Assembly: GCA_020073445.1 (NCBI GenBank)
Contig: JAIQFE010000014.1
Span: forward strand, 1 to 64,000
DNA: 64,000 nucleotides
Reading direction: 5' to 3'
Source: Terriglobia bacterium
Lineage (GTDB): Bacteria > Acidobacteriota > Terriglobia > Bryobacterales > Bryobacteraceae
A program made the translations under genes and the position numbers. A model generated the notes under the pieces. It was not told where the DNA came from. It saw only the letters and a list, made by a program, of their open reading frames with translations, and ran no database searches. Of this stretch, positions 1 to 7,646 are shown piece by piece (within the stretch, counting starts at the first letter, position 1; each line of letters opens with the position of its first letter).

Positions 1-241
1 GGTGGTTGTTCACCTTCACTGCCGCGGCCTTCAACTTGTGGCGCATTCCAAAGCTCCGGGCCGCGGTGTGTTGAGCGGCGCTTCCGGGGCCCACTGAGAG
101 GCCCGGTTGCCGACTGCGGGGGCGCCTCGCGACGCCTCCTTCTGCCGGTAACAGTGCTCCCTACGAAGTGCCAGTGGTGTTCCCGGACGCTATTTCAGCA
201 AGCTCCTAGGTGATCAGGGACAATCCGGCGGAGACTAGCGC
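1..241. other. Left window edge, no gene seen
   Basis: I see no open frame with plausible protein sequence on either strand in this GC-rich stretch. It belongs to the same gene-poor accessory segment that runs up to the integrase. A gene entering from the left of the window cannot be excluded, but no frame looks coding at the edge. Confidence 0.4.
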
Positions 242-623
242 CTACTTCACAATAGGGTTAGCCATCCGCCACTGAAGGTAGTCCATTAAGAACTGGTTTT
301 CGCTTGCGGTCATCAGGAAGTCTATGGCATTCACCACTTCTTGGATTGATGCAAGACCGAGCCCGCCCCTTGAGGCAATTCCATCCACGATCCTGGCGAC
401 CCCAGTTTCGCGAGCGTTCGCCGTTTCCATATCGGATATAACGTAGGTCGCACCGGTGTGAGGACACATGAGCGTTGAACCTGTCGCGGGCAGCTTCGTA
501 GGCGATTCTGGCGATCTCAGCCACCTTGTGGGCCTTATTGAAGCCCTCTCCTGTGTTCGCTTCCAACGCGTCAACCGCATCCCTATAGACTCGCAAGTCA
601 GCCCGCATGCGCTCCTTCAGCAT
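242..623 (-). pseudogene. Frameshifted small hypothetical gene
   Basis: Two overlapping minus-strand frames each look protein-like over only part of their length. The upstream frame (from about 623) gives a helical, charged stretch ending in HVSSHRC near 455. That resembles a family of roughly 65-residue acidobacterial hypothetical proteins that end in a His-rich Cys tail, but here no stop follows. The other frame, from an ATG at 469 to a stop at 242, gives a convincing soluble segment beginning MCPHTGATYVISDMETAN and ending NPIVK. The plausible coding signal therefore switches frame near 460. Either this is one gene broken by a frameshift, or a 75-residue gene overlapping the decayed end of another. 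Family resemblance is from memory. No function is assigned. Confidence 0.35.
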
Positions 624-2366
624 CACGTGGGTCTTACAGTCTATGGCTCCCTTTGGGTTCAAGTCTGGTGATACGAATGCTTCGCGTTCGTTACATCAAG
701 AACTTCAGGCTCCGCCAATTATCTGTGGAAACCTCCTGGCTCGATGTGTCAAAGGAATAATCCCGAAAAAGACCGTGATTGTCCCTTTGGCAAATCACAT
801 GCTGGTTCCCTTCCAGAGTTAGTTTGCGAACTCTCATGGCGATAATAGTTTGCGGCCTGCATCAATCTGTCCTGTCTGTCGATAGGTGATTAACGCCTAC
901 GTTCGACCGGGGACGCACTACGCGGCGGTTCACACCATGGGACCGCCGATCCCCTTCCACTTCCAAGGGTCTTGCGACGCAGCAGCGTTCACACATACGG
1001 CGGAACGGCCTTGTCCAAGAACTTTACTTGAGAGGATCGCAGACGGCACGAGCTTTGCAATGTACGTTGCAAGCGGTTCGGTTACTAGATGCTGGACGCG
1101 CAGTGAATCTGTGGGGACAGTGGGCTTAGTCCTTCGCGCGCACCTGCTGGCGCCTGGAGCGCACCATCACAAACTAAACACAATCGTGGTGGCGACTGTC
1201 AAGGGAAGGGTAAAAGATCCGCAAACCTGGCCGCCTACGTGCCAAGAACCATTTCTTTTCGAGCCTGCAAGCGCGGCAAGGAGTTATCATCTGGCGAATG
1301 AAAATGGATGAAGGCGTAACGAAGGTGTTCGAAGTGCCTTTTGGCACTGAAGGTTCCGATAAGGCCCAATAACGGTCACGGACAGTTGCACGTTCTGCTT
1401 TTCCCGCCGTGACAGGGACCGGATGGGCCAGGTTTTTGGGACGCCCTTGCGCGCCCGTTAAGGCGATCAGGAAACGGAATCGTCCCGGTTGCCCGATCAG
1501 GTTTGCCCGGCTCGCCTGGGGTCGCCCGAGCGTTTTTGGGACGACATCCGCGTGGCAAGCGCCGCTCAGTCTTCCTGTGGACGATGCTTGCGTTTAGAAT
1601 CGCGGGCCCCGTCCCGGCACGGCGGCGGAGCGCGTTTGGCTGAGTTTCCTCAGTGGTCGTGCCCGGGAGCGTGCTGGTTCAGGGCCGGTTAGTGCAAGGC
1701 AATTTCAGTAAATTATGTATTATACGTGTGCACACAAGCGCAACCATGTGGAAATAATACTTATGAATCAGCGAGTTAGTGCTTACAGGAGTTCTCTGAA
1801 AAATTGAGAAAATACCGGGTACGAAAAACGGCCTCGTTTCCGGAACCCGGGAAGGGCCTTATCGACCAGAAAAGAGCGCACCGGCGCCGGTCAAGCAACC
1901 ATGTCGCGCTTGCACCTTCCGCCGCGACTTCATCGCTTCTTCGCACGCCACAATCCTGCCTATTCCGTCTCAAACCCAGACCAGCCTATCGCCGGCATCG
2001 CTGCTGGGCAACGATGGCCCTCCTCCTGTCACAGACACGGCGGGCCGGCCTCGCGTCGTTCTCGCAGACTGTTGCTCGGTACGCAGCGAGTTCTGGCACC
2101 TATCATTGACCGCCGGACAATGAGCCTCCCGGCTCTCCAATTCGGAGGAGGGAGCCATTGGTCCCGGTGAGTGGTGGGTCGCTCTTGCGGGCACCCACAG
2201 CTAGTGGCTGGCGCTAATTTCTTGGCCGATCGCCGCGCGCAGCCAATCCCAATGGCATTGTGCCCGCCTATAGCTTGCTGAAGACGTTTTGTCAGGCGGC
2301 TGAATCGCCTGCTGGACTTCAAGCCAGAATCCTGCCAGAATTAACATAAGCGCTTTAGCTGACATA
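624..2366. other. Gene-poor accessory stretch
   Basis: About 1.7 kb without a convincing gene. A 141-codon frame at 886-1311 (+) has no recognisable domain and odd composition. The frames between 1376 and 2322 are short, Arg/Pro-rich and mutually overlapping, as expected of noncoding GC-rich DNA. The stretch contains a perfect 6-bp stem-loop (AGTGCC-TTTT-GGCACT, 1333-1348), a 12-bp direct repeat, and a locally AT-rich patch near 1700-1780 with a 10-bp palindrome GTGTGCACAC (1726-1735). It is best read as decayed mobile-element cargo between the integrase and the lost far end of the element. Confidence 0.45.
1432..1543. repeat. 12-bp direct repeat spaced 100 bp
   Basis: GTTTTTGGGACG occurs at 1432-1443 and again at 1532-1543, with start points exactly 100 bp apart. 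It lies inside the integrase-linked element. It could be a paired protein-binding site or chance; nothing else supports a role. Confidence 0.25.
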
Positions 2367-2558
2367 ATGAACCGTGCTCTGATTCGGAAAGTGATGCAAG
2401 CTATGGGCCGCAAGGGCGGTCGGATCGGTGGCAAGATCTCTGCCGAGCGCATGAGCAGGACCGAGCGCATTGCGCGCGCAAAGAAGGCCGCGTCTGCGTC
2501 CGCGAAGGTGCGGAGTGCGAAGGCGAGGGCGAGGCGGAAACGGAAAGTGGAGGAATAA
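2367..2558 (+). CDS. Small basic KGG-like protein next to integrase
   Basis: 63 residues, extremely rich in Arg, Lys and Ala. The core GRKGGRIGGKISAERM followed by a basic Ala/Lys helix resembles the small Gly-Gly-Lys proteins common on bacterial mobile elements and in stress-response sets. Family resemblance is from memory. The stop (2556-2558) lies two bases before the integrase start, and the last codons (GGAGGA) form the integrase ribosome-binding site, so the two genes are translationally linked. The context suggests a DNA-binding accessory factor of the recombinase, such as an excisionase-like or nucleoid protein. That role is inference. It could also be a general nucleic-acid-binding peptide. 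Confidence 0.65.
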   Translation: MNRALIRKVMQAMGRKGGRIGGKISAERMSRTERIARAKKAASASAKVRSAKARARRKRKVEE

Positions 2559-2560
2559 TC

Positions 2561-3715
2561 ATGGCTGGCCAGATCATCGGACGTGGTGACCGCACATGGT
2601 TGGTGCGAGTCTTCCTTGGGCGAGACGAAAATGGGAAGCGCCAGTATCACAACAAGACTGTGCATGGAAACAAGAAAGACGCCGAGCGCGAACGCAACAA
2701 GCTGCTGACCGCGAGAGACGGCGGCACGCTAACGATATTCTCGGAAAGCCTGATAATCGGCGACATGCTCGAAGACGTGATCCACAACTACCGGATTAAT
2801 GGGCAAGACGCGGAATGGGCAAAACTAGTGATCGCCAATTTGAAGCCGACTTTCGGCAAGATGGCTTTCTCGGCGATCCGCCCGTCGCATGTGGACAAGT
2901 ACATCCAAGAGCGCAAGGCGGCGGGCCGGGCGAATGCCACAATCAACCATGAACTTTCCATTCTGCGGCGCGCGTTCAACCTAGCCCGAAAGAAAGGTAC
3001 CATCAGCGCCGTGCCATTTCACATTGCCAAACTCGAAGAGAACAACGTCAGGAAGGGCTTCTTCGAGCACGCCGACTACAGAAAACTGCTGGACAAGCTA
3101 CCAGCTGAACTCAAGCCGGTTTTGACGTTCGCCTATTACACCGGCTGCCGGAAGGGTGAAGTCCTGAATCTTAGATGGTCGCAAGTGGATCTTATCGGGC
3201 GAATGATCCGGCTGGAACCTGGAGAGACGAAGAACAGCGAGGCGCGAGTGATTCCGCTCCGGGTCGAGGAACTCCACCAGACCATCCGCATGCAGCGTGC
3301 GCTACGCGATCAGCAGTACCCCGACTGCCCCTGGGTGTTCTGTCGGGACGGCCAACCGATCCTGAATTTCCGGAAGTCCTGGGAGACGGCCTGCGAGTCG
3401 GCGGGCCTGTGGGACTCCACGCAGAAGCGGCCGACGCGGATTTTTCACGATCTCCGACGTACCGGCGTAAGGAATCTGATCCGGGCCGGTGTGCCGGAAA
3501 AGGTCGCCATGCTCATCAGCGGGCACAAGACTCGCTCCGTATTCGAGCGGTACAACATCGTCGATGAACGCGACGTGATCGACGCAATGAGCCGACTGGA
3601 CACCTACACTCGCGACCGCGCGGTGGCAGAGAAAGACGCCGCCGAAAAGGCAGCTGTTGCGTTCGCCGAAAGTTGGCACACTATCGGCACACAACGGCAA
3701 AAGCGGGCCAGCTAG
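2561..3715 (+). CDS. Tyrosine-family site-specific integrase
   Basis: 384 residues, the usual size for a tyrosine recombinase. The N-terminal part has an arm-binding-like segment (GDRTWLVRVFLGRDENGKRQ) and a SAM-like core-binding domain at roughly residues 65-150. The catalytic domain shows Arg near 196 (YTGCRKGEVLNL), the His-x-x-Arg box near 296-299 (HDLRRTGVRNL), a His in SGHK near 321 and the nucleophilic Tyr in FERYNI near 330, so all expected active-site residues are present. A strong RBS overlaps the end of the upstream small basic gene. The gene ends 36 bp before the 3' end of a tRNA-Leu, the classic placement for an integrase whose element inserted into that tRNA. It likely still has an intact active site, although the element has lost recognisable cargo. 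Confidence 0.93.
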   Translation: MAGQIIGRGDRTWLVRVFLGRDENGKRQYHNKTVHGNKKDAERERNKLLTARDGGTLTIFSESLIIGDMLEDVIHNYRINGQDAEWAKLVIANLKPTFGKMAFSAIRPSHVDKYIQERKAAGRANATINHELSILRRAFNLARKKGTISAVPFHIAKLEENNVRKGFFEHADYRKLLDKLPAELKPVLTFAYYTGCRKGEVLNLRWSQVDLIGRMIRLEPGETKNSEARVIPLRVEELHQTIRMQRALRDQQYPDCPWVFCRDGQPILNFRKSWETACESAGLWDSTQKRPTRIFHDLRRTGVRNLIRAGVPEKVAMLISGHKTRSVFERYNIVDERDVIDAMSRLDTYTRDRAVAEKDAAEKAAVAFAESWHTIGTQRQKRAS

Positions 3716-3751
3716 GCCATCCCGCTCAATCTCACTAAGTCTTTTTATATG

Positions 3752-3780
3752 TGGTGCGAACGGGGAGGGTCGAACTCCCA
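3752..3780 (-). other. Probable integrase attachment site (tRNA 3' end)
   Basis: The 3' end and T-arm of the tRNA-Leu lie 36 bp from the integrase stop. Tyrosine integrases commonly use tRNA 3' ends as attB, regenerating an intact tRNA at one junction. By that logic this is the intact-side attachment junction. I looked for a second copy of the tRNA 3' end in 1-2360 and did not find one, so the opposite junction is outside the window or eroded. The exact core is not determined. Confidence 0.45.
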
Positions 3781-3838
3781 TGGCCTCGCGGCCGCTGGAA
3801 CCTAAATCCAGTGCGTCTGCCAGTTCCGCCACGTTCGC
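3752..3838 (-). tRNA. tRNA-Leu (anticodon UAG)
   Basis: The reverse complement folds as a class II tRNA. The acceptor stem GCGAACG pairs with CGTTCGC, followed by discriminator A and an encoded CCA (3752-3754). The anticodon stem CTGGA/TCCAG carries the loop TTTAGGT, giving anticodon TAG (UAG), which reads CUA leucine codons. A variable arm typical of Leu tRNAs and a TTCGA T-loop are present. The length is 87 nt with CCA. The 3' end faces the integrase. Confidence 0.95.
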
Positions 3839-3867
3839 ACGAAGTGGACTGTCGCTATTATAACGGC

Positions 3868-4395
3868 TTACCTGGCGTACGCAGCGGCGCTACGGGCACG
3901 TTCGGCAGGCAGCCCCAGCGCGAGGCGCGGAGTCTTGCGGCCGCAGCCGCAGGGCGACATCTCCACGTGGTAGCCATTCCAGCTCAAACCTGGGATCTCG
4001 ATGTGCAACCCATCGTGCACCTCGCACTCGGCGGCCAGCAGCTCGCCGTCCGGCTCGATAACCTGCTCGAATACCGGTACGCGAAACGCTCGCCACAGCC
4101 ACACCCGTTCCTCCGTCGAGAGCAGCGGATCCCCACGACTCTCGAGCGCGATGACCGCGTGGGTGAGCATGGGCGGCTGGCCTGTTGCCGCTATGCCCCA
4201 TAGCTGTTCACGCCGGGCCGCGATCGCAGCGGGAGCGAAAGCGCTAACCTCCTCCGACCAGCCGTCCGGGAAGATGCGCACAGGATAATTCGGCCGAAAC
4301 CTAGGTTGCCGGAAACAGGCCGCTAGCACGGCCGTGCGTGGAACCGGGTCCATCGGATACCGGAACACGGAGTTGCGACGAAGGCGGAATGTCAT
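3868..4395 (-). CDS. Hypothetical protein, weakly AMP-ligase-tail-like
   Basis: 175 residues, soluble, no signal peptide. I do not recognise it firmly. Two stretches, RVPVFEQVIEPDGELLAAEC with the following EVHDGLHIE, and a Cys-Gly-Cys-Gly-Arg near the C-terminus, recall segments of phenylacetate-CoA-ligase-like enzymes. If so this would be a short stand-alone fragment rather than a whole enzyme; that is a tentative reading. It is the last gene of the minus-strand operon that starts at 8464, lying 17 bp after the amidohydrolase, and ends 29 bp before the tRNA-Leu gene. Confidence 0.55.
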   Translation of the reverse strand: MTFRLRRNSVFRYPMDPVPRTAVLAACFRQPRFRPNYPVRIFPDGWSEEVSAFAPAAIAARREQLWGIAATGQPPMLTHAVIALESRGDPLLSTEERVWLWRAFRVPVFEQVIEPDGELLAAECEVHDGLHIEIPGLSWNGYHVEMSPCGCGRKTPRLALGLPAERARSAAAYAR

Positions 4396-4412
4396 GCATA
4401 CATGACGTTGCC

Positions 4413-5348
4413 TTAGACCGCGAGAATTCTCAGGAGATTTTCACCGAAGATAGCCCGCGCGTCCGCTTCGCTGGTCCCGATCTCATAAAGCGCCTTCGCC
4501 TGATCTTCGAAGATGGCGTGGTGCCAACCTCGCGGGAAAAACGACGAATCGGTTCCGAACAGCAGCCGCTGGGGTCCCGCCACGTCTAACGCATGCCGGA
4601 AGACCTCGCGCAAGGTGAGGTGCGCTGCCTGGTAACGCATCCAGTGATTCGAGCTGGACGTGTCCAGGTAGACGTTCGAGCACTGGTCAGCCAGCATTAG
4701 CGCCTCCCGGAAATAGCCTGCTCCGAAATGCGGCACGATGATCGGAACCTCGGGATAGCGCAGCGCGACGGCGTGCAAATCGACGGGGTTCGAGAACCGC
4801 ATATCGAAAGGCGACGGCAATCCCAATTTCTTGCGGACGCCGACGCTCAGAACGCCGCAATGCACAAACACCGCCCGCCGATGCGCCTGTGCCCATTCAA
4901 ACACCGGTCTCGCGCAGTCGTCTTGAATCGAATATCCATGCATTGCCGGAAACAGGCAGGCGACATGCACTTTTGAAGATGCCACTTCCGAAAATGCCGC
5001 GGGCAGGCCGTTAGTCTGCACGCGCGGATTGACCATCGCGTAGGCGAAGAAGCGGTCCGGGAAAGCACGCACGGCCGCCGTCACCGAGCTTTCGTCGCCG
5101 GGTATGCTCGCGATCAATGCCGATGCGAACACGCCGTGCCGGTCGAGCTCGTGGACCCACGTCTCGGCAAGTTTCTCGGGCTCGTGCGGAGGCAGCTGCC
5201 AGCCGAGTTGCGTGCCCGCGGCCTCTAGCGTTAGGCCAGGTTTCTGACCAACCAAGGCGGAGAAGAAGGAATGCGAGAAGAAATGCAGATGCGCATCGGC
5301 GACCGCCAGCGGACCCCACGGCGAGGGCCGGGTTATCCGGTCACTCAT
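4413..5348 (-). CDS. Metal-dependent amidohydrolase (amidohydrolase_2 type)
   Basis: 311 residues, TIM-barrel amidohydrolase of the family that includes decarboxylases and lactonases. The N-terminal His-x-His metal motif is in VADAHLHFFSHSFF. A later His follows strand 5 (VPHFGAGYFREAL), and the terminal Asp is in LLFGTDSSFFPRGW. No signal peptide, so cytoplasmic. The substrate cannot be read from the sequence. Its ATG overlaps the stop of the response-regulator gene (5345-5348), showing translational coupling, so it may be both co-transcribed with and controlled by that system. Confidence 0.82.
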   Translation of the reverse strand: MSDRITRPSPWGPLAVADAHLHFFSHSFFSALVGQKPGLTLEAAGTQLGWQLPPHEPEKLAETWVHELDRHGVFASALIASIPGDESSVTAAVRAFPDRFFAYAMVNPRVQTNGLPAAFSEVASSKVHVACLFPAMHGYSIQDDCARPVFEWAQAHRRAVFVHCGVLSVGVRKKLGLPSPFDMRFSNPVDLHAVALRYPEVPIIVPHFGAGYFREALMLADQCSNVYLDTSSSNHWMRYQAAHLTLREVFRHALDVAGPQRLLFGTDSSFFPRGWHHAIFEDQAKALYEIGTSEADARAIFGENLLRILAV

Positions 5349-6022
5349 CTGTGGCCGCTGTGGCCGCGCGCGTTTTGCGTGAGACCGGTGGACAGCGCGA
5401 GCTGCGTCAGCCCGGCGACGTTGTTGACGCCCAGCTTCTTCATCATGGTCTTGCGGTAGCTGCGCACCGTCTGTTCGCGCAGGTCCAGCAGCACGGCGAT
5501 TTCCTTGCTGGTTTTTCCGTCGGCCACCAGCCGCAGCACTTGCACCTCGCGCGGCGAAAGCGATTCCAGCACCTTGGGGGTCTGGCGCGCTTCCAGGTCG
5601 CCCTTTTGGATACGCGTGAGCAAGCGGTCGGAAACCTGCGGGCTGAGATACATCCCGCCGGCCGCCACCATCCGCAGCGCTTCAAGAAGATCGTTATCGG
5701 ACGCGCGTTTGAGAACAAATGCGCGAGCCCCGGAGCGCACTGCGCTCACCACCGAATGTTCATCGTCGTACATCGAAAGGATCACGATCTTGCAGTCGGG
5801 CTGATGCCGCAGGATCTCAGCGGTGGTTTCGACGCCATTCAAGCCGGGCAAGCCAATATCCATCAGGACCAGCTGGGGACGGAACTTCCTGACGAATTGC
5901 ACCGCGTCCGTGCCGTTCTCGGCCTCGCCGACCACTCGGAATTCGTTCGATCGATTGAGGATGGCCTTGATGCCATCACGCATGATCTTGTGATCATCCA
6001 CCAGCAGGACGTCGAATGGCAT
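5345..6022 (-). CDS. NarL/LuxR-family response regulator
   Basis: 225 residues when started at the ATG at 6022 (MPFDVLLVDDHKIM). The frame is open further upstream, but those 22 residues do not fit the receiver fold. The N-terminal receiver domain carries the acidic pair (VDDH), the phospho-acceptor Asp in LVLMDIGLPGLNG and the conserved Lys in FVLKRASDNDLL. The C-terminal LuxR-type helix-turn-helix is SPREVQVLRLVADGKTSKEI followed by a basic recognition helix. It overlaps the preceding kinase gene by 29 bp and the following amidohydrolase by 4 bp, so it is the cognate DNA-binding output of that kinase. Targets are unknown. Confidence 0.93.
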   Translation of the reverse strand: MPFDVLLVDDHKIMRDGIKAILNRSNEFRVVGEAENGTDAVQFVRKFRPQLVLMDIGLPGLNGVETTAEILRHQPDCKIVILSMYDDEHSVVSAVRSGARAFVLKRASDNDLLEALRMVAAGGMYLSPQVSDRLLTRIQKGDLEARQTPKVLESLSPREVQVLRLVADGKTSKEIAVLLDLREQTVRSYRKTMMKKLGVNNVAGLTQLALSTGLTQNARGHSGHR

Positions 6023-6668
6023 AACGAATGGAAACAATTGTACCCTGTCCCGTCGTGCATGCAAACCCGAGCCCTTGCTCACGCGCAATGGTTCCTATCG
6101 CCGTTAGGGCGCGGATGCGGCCGGATTTCCGCCCGTCGTCCGCGATGCGCAGAACCAGCGTACCGGCCCCCCGCACGGTGATATTCACGCGCTTGGCCCC
6201 CTGCCGCAGCGCTCGTTCCACGGCTGCAGAGCCCGCTTCATAGAGCGCTGCGGCGATCTCCAAGGGAACCGTCGTTGAAGCGGAGTAGTCGATGTTTATG
6301 TGGCAATCGCTCGAAGTATGCTGATCGGCAAGCCGCAGCAGGGCCTGTTTCAGCCCGCCCCGATACGCGGGCGAAGGGCAGAGATCCTGACTCAGATCCC
6401 GGACCCGATTGAGCGACTCTTCCAGGATCCCGAGCGTCTCGTCAATCTGCGCCTGGGCCGCGGGCACGTCCATGCGCAGTAGCTGCAGTTGCACGCCCAC
6501 GGCGGAGAGCGACGATCCGATATGGTCGTGAAGCGCCCGCCCGGCGCGCACCAGCATTGCCCTGGTCTGAACGTAGAGCGCTGCGATCTGCTCAATATCG
6601 CGTTTCGCGTTTTTTTTGGGTTTGCTCTTGGATCTCTTGTTGGATTGCGTGCGCCTGGACTGGGCCAT
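5994..6668 (-). CDS. Soluble NarX-type histidine kinase, degenerate ATPase
   Basis: 224 residues, no membrane segment. A Lys/Arg/Ser-rich N-terminus (residues 4-23) leads into a HisKA_3 dimerisation helix with an intact phospho-acceptor motif at residues 47-51 (HDHIG). The ATPase domain starts near 138. Its N-box reads YEAGSAAVERALRQG: the Glu and the Mg-binding Asn usual in EALTNALRHA-type boxes are replaced (Ala near 147, Arg near 152). The G1 box survives as IADDGRKSG and the G2 region is shortened (QGLGFACTTGQGT). It may be a poor or inactive kinase that relays or removes phosphate. It starts 9 bp after the transketolase stop and overlaps the response regulator. Confidence 0.85.
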   Translation of the reverse strand: MAQSRRTQSNKRSKSKPKKNAKRDIEQIAALYVQTRAMLVRAGRALHDHIGSSLSAVGVQLQLLRMDVPAAQAQIDETLGILEESLNRVRDLSQDLCPSPAYRGGLKQALLRLADQHTSSDCHINIDYSASTTVPLEIAAALYEAGSAAVERALRQGAKRVNITVRGAGTLVLRIADDGRKSGRIRALTAIGTIAREQGLGFACTTGQGTIVSIRYAIRRPAGG

Positions 6669-6677
6669 CGACGAAGT

Positions 6678-7646
6678 CTAGCGCTTCCGCTTAACAACGC
6701 GGCGCGCAGCCGCCGCCACATCGCGCGCGAGCAGGCCGTATTTATCGAGAAGTTGCTCCGGGGTTGCCGATTCGGCGTAAGTGTTCTGGATCCCCACGAA
6801 TTCCATCGGCGCCGGATGCGTCTCGGCCACTACCTGCGCGACGCGAACGCCTAGTCCGCCGTCCACCAGATGCTCTTCGGCCACCACGATCGCGCCTGTC
6901 TCGCGAGCCGCGCGGGCAATGGCTTCGCGATCCAGAGGCTTGACGGTGTGGAAGTCGATCACCCGCGCGGAAATCCCTTCCGCTTCGAGTGTTTCCGCGG
7001 CGCGAATCGATTCGGCCACCAGCAGGCCGGTGGCGATCAGCGTTACATCGGAGCCTTCCAGCAGCTCGACCGACTGGCCGATCGCGAATTGCTGCCCGGC
7101 TTCGTAAATTCGCGCCACCTTGGGACGTCCTGCGCGGATGAAGACCGGTCCAACGTGCGCAGCCGCAAGCTTGACCAGTTCGATCATGGAGGTTTCGTCG
7201 GCGGGCGAAATCACCGTGAATCCCGGCAGAGAGCAAGCCAGGCTCAGATCTTCCACGCTCATCTGCGATGGCCCGTCTTCGCCGATGGAAATGCCGCTGT
7301 GCGTGCCGACCACCTTCAGATTCACGTTAGGATAGGCTGCGGTCACGCGCAGCTGCTCGAATCCCTTGTTCAAGGCGAACACCGAAAAACTGGCCGCGAA
7401 AGGAATTTTTCCGGCAGAGGCCAGGCCCGCACCGATCGCGATCATATTCGCCTCGGCGATGCCGCATTCGATGAAGCGGGCGGGAAACTCCTTCGCAAAT
7501 CCTGCCGTGTATGTAGATTTGGAAAGATCCGCATCCAGCGCCACTACATTCGGATTCGTCCTTCCGAGTTCCACCAGCGCCTTTCCGAAGGCTTCGCGCG
7601 TCGCCGCGCCCAGGGGCAAGGCGTACTTTGTTTTGGCAGGCATCAC
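6678..7646 (-). CDS. Transketolase, C-terminal subunit
   Basis: 322 residues, corresponding to the pyrimidine-binding plus C-terminal domains of transketolase. The glutamate that activates thiamine diphosphate is in FIECGIAEANMIAIGAG. The phosphate/substrate-side motif THSGISIGEDGPSQMSVED is present. The C-terminal domain begins near 195. It pairs with the upstream gene, which supplies the cofactor-pyrophosphate-binding half; the two overlap by 4 bp (7643-7646). Split transketolases act in the non-oxidative pentose phosphate pathway, though related two-subunit enzymes also serve in sugar biosynthesis. Cytoplasmic. The symbol tktB is sometimes used but is not assigned here. Confidence 0.92.
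   Translation of the reverse strand: MMPAKTKYALPLGAATREAFGKALVELGRTNPNVVALDADLSKSTYTAGFAKEFPARFIECGIAEANMIAIGAGLASAGKIPFAASFSVFALNKGFEQLRVTAAYPNVNLKVVGTHSGISIGEDGPSQMSVEDLSLACSLPGFTVISPADETSMIELVKLAAAHVGPVFIRAGRPKVARIYEAGQQFAIGQSVELLEGSDVTLIATGLLVAESIRAAETLEAEGISARVIDFHTVKPLDREAIARAARETGAIVVAEEHLVDGGLGVRVAQVVAETHPAPMEFVGIQNTYAESATPEQLLDKYGLLARDVAAAARRVVKRKR

Noticed and set aside
886-1311. 141-codon plus-strand open frame as a gene
   Set aside because: No recognisable domain, no clear RBS, atypical composition. Kept only as part of the description of the accessory stretch.
2201-2665. 154-codon minus-strand frame near the integrase
   Set aside because: Antisense to the small basic gene and the integrase start; its Ala/Arg/Leu-rich product has no family pattern.
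5117-6181. 354-codon plus-strand open frame
   Set aside because: Shadow of the amidohydrolase, response regulator and kinase genes, all of which have strong motifs.
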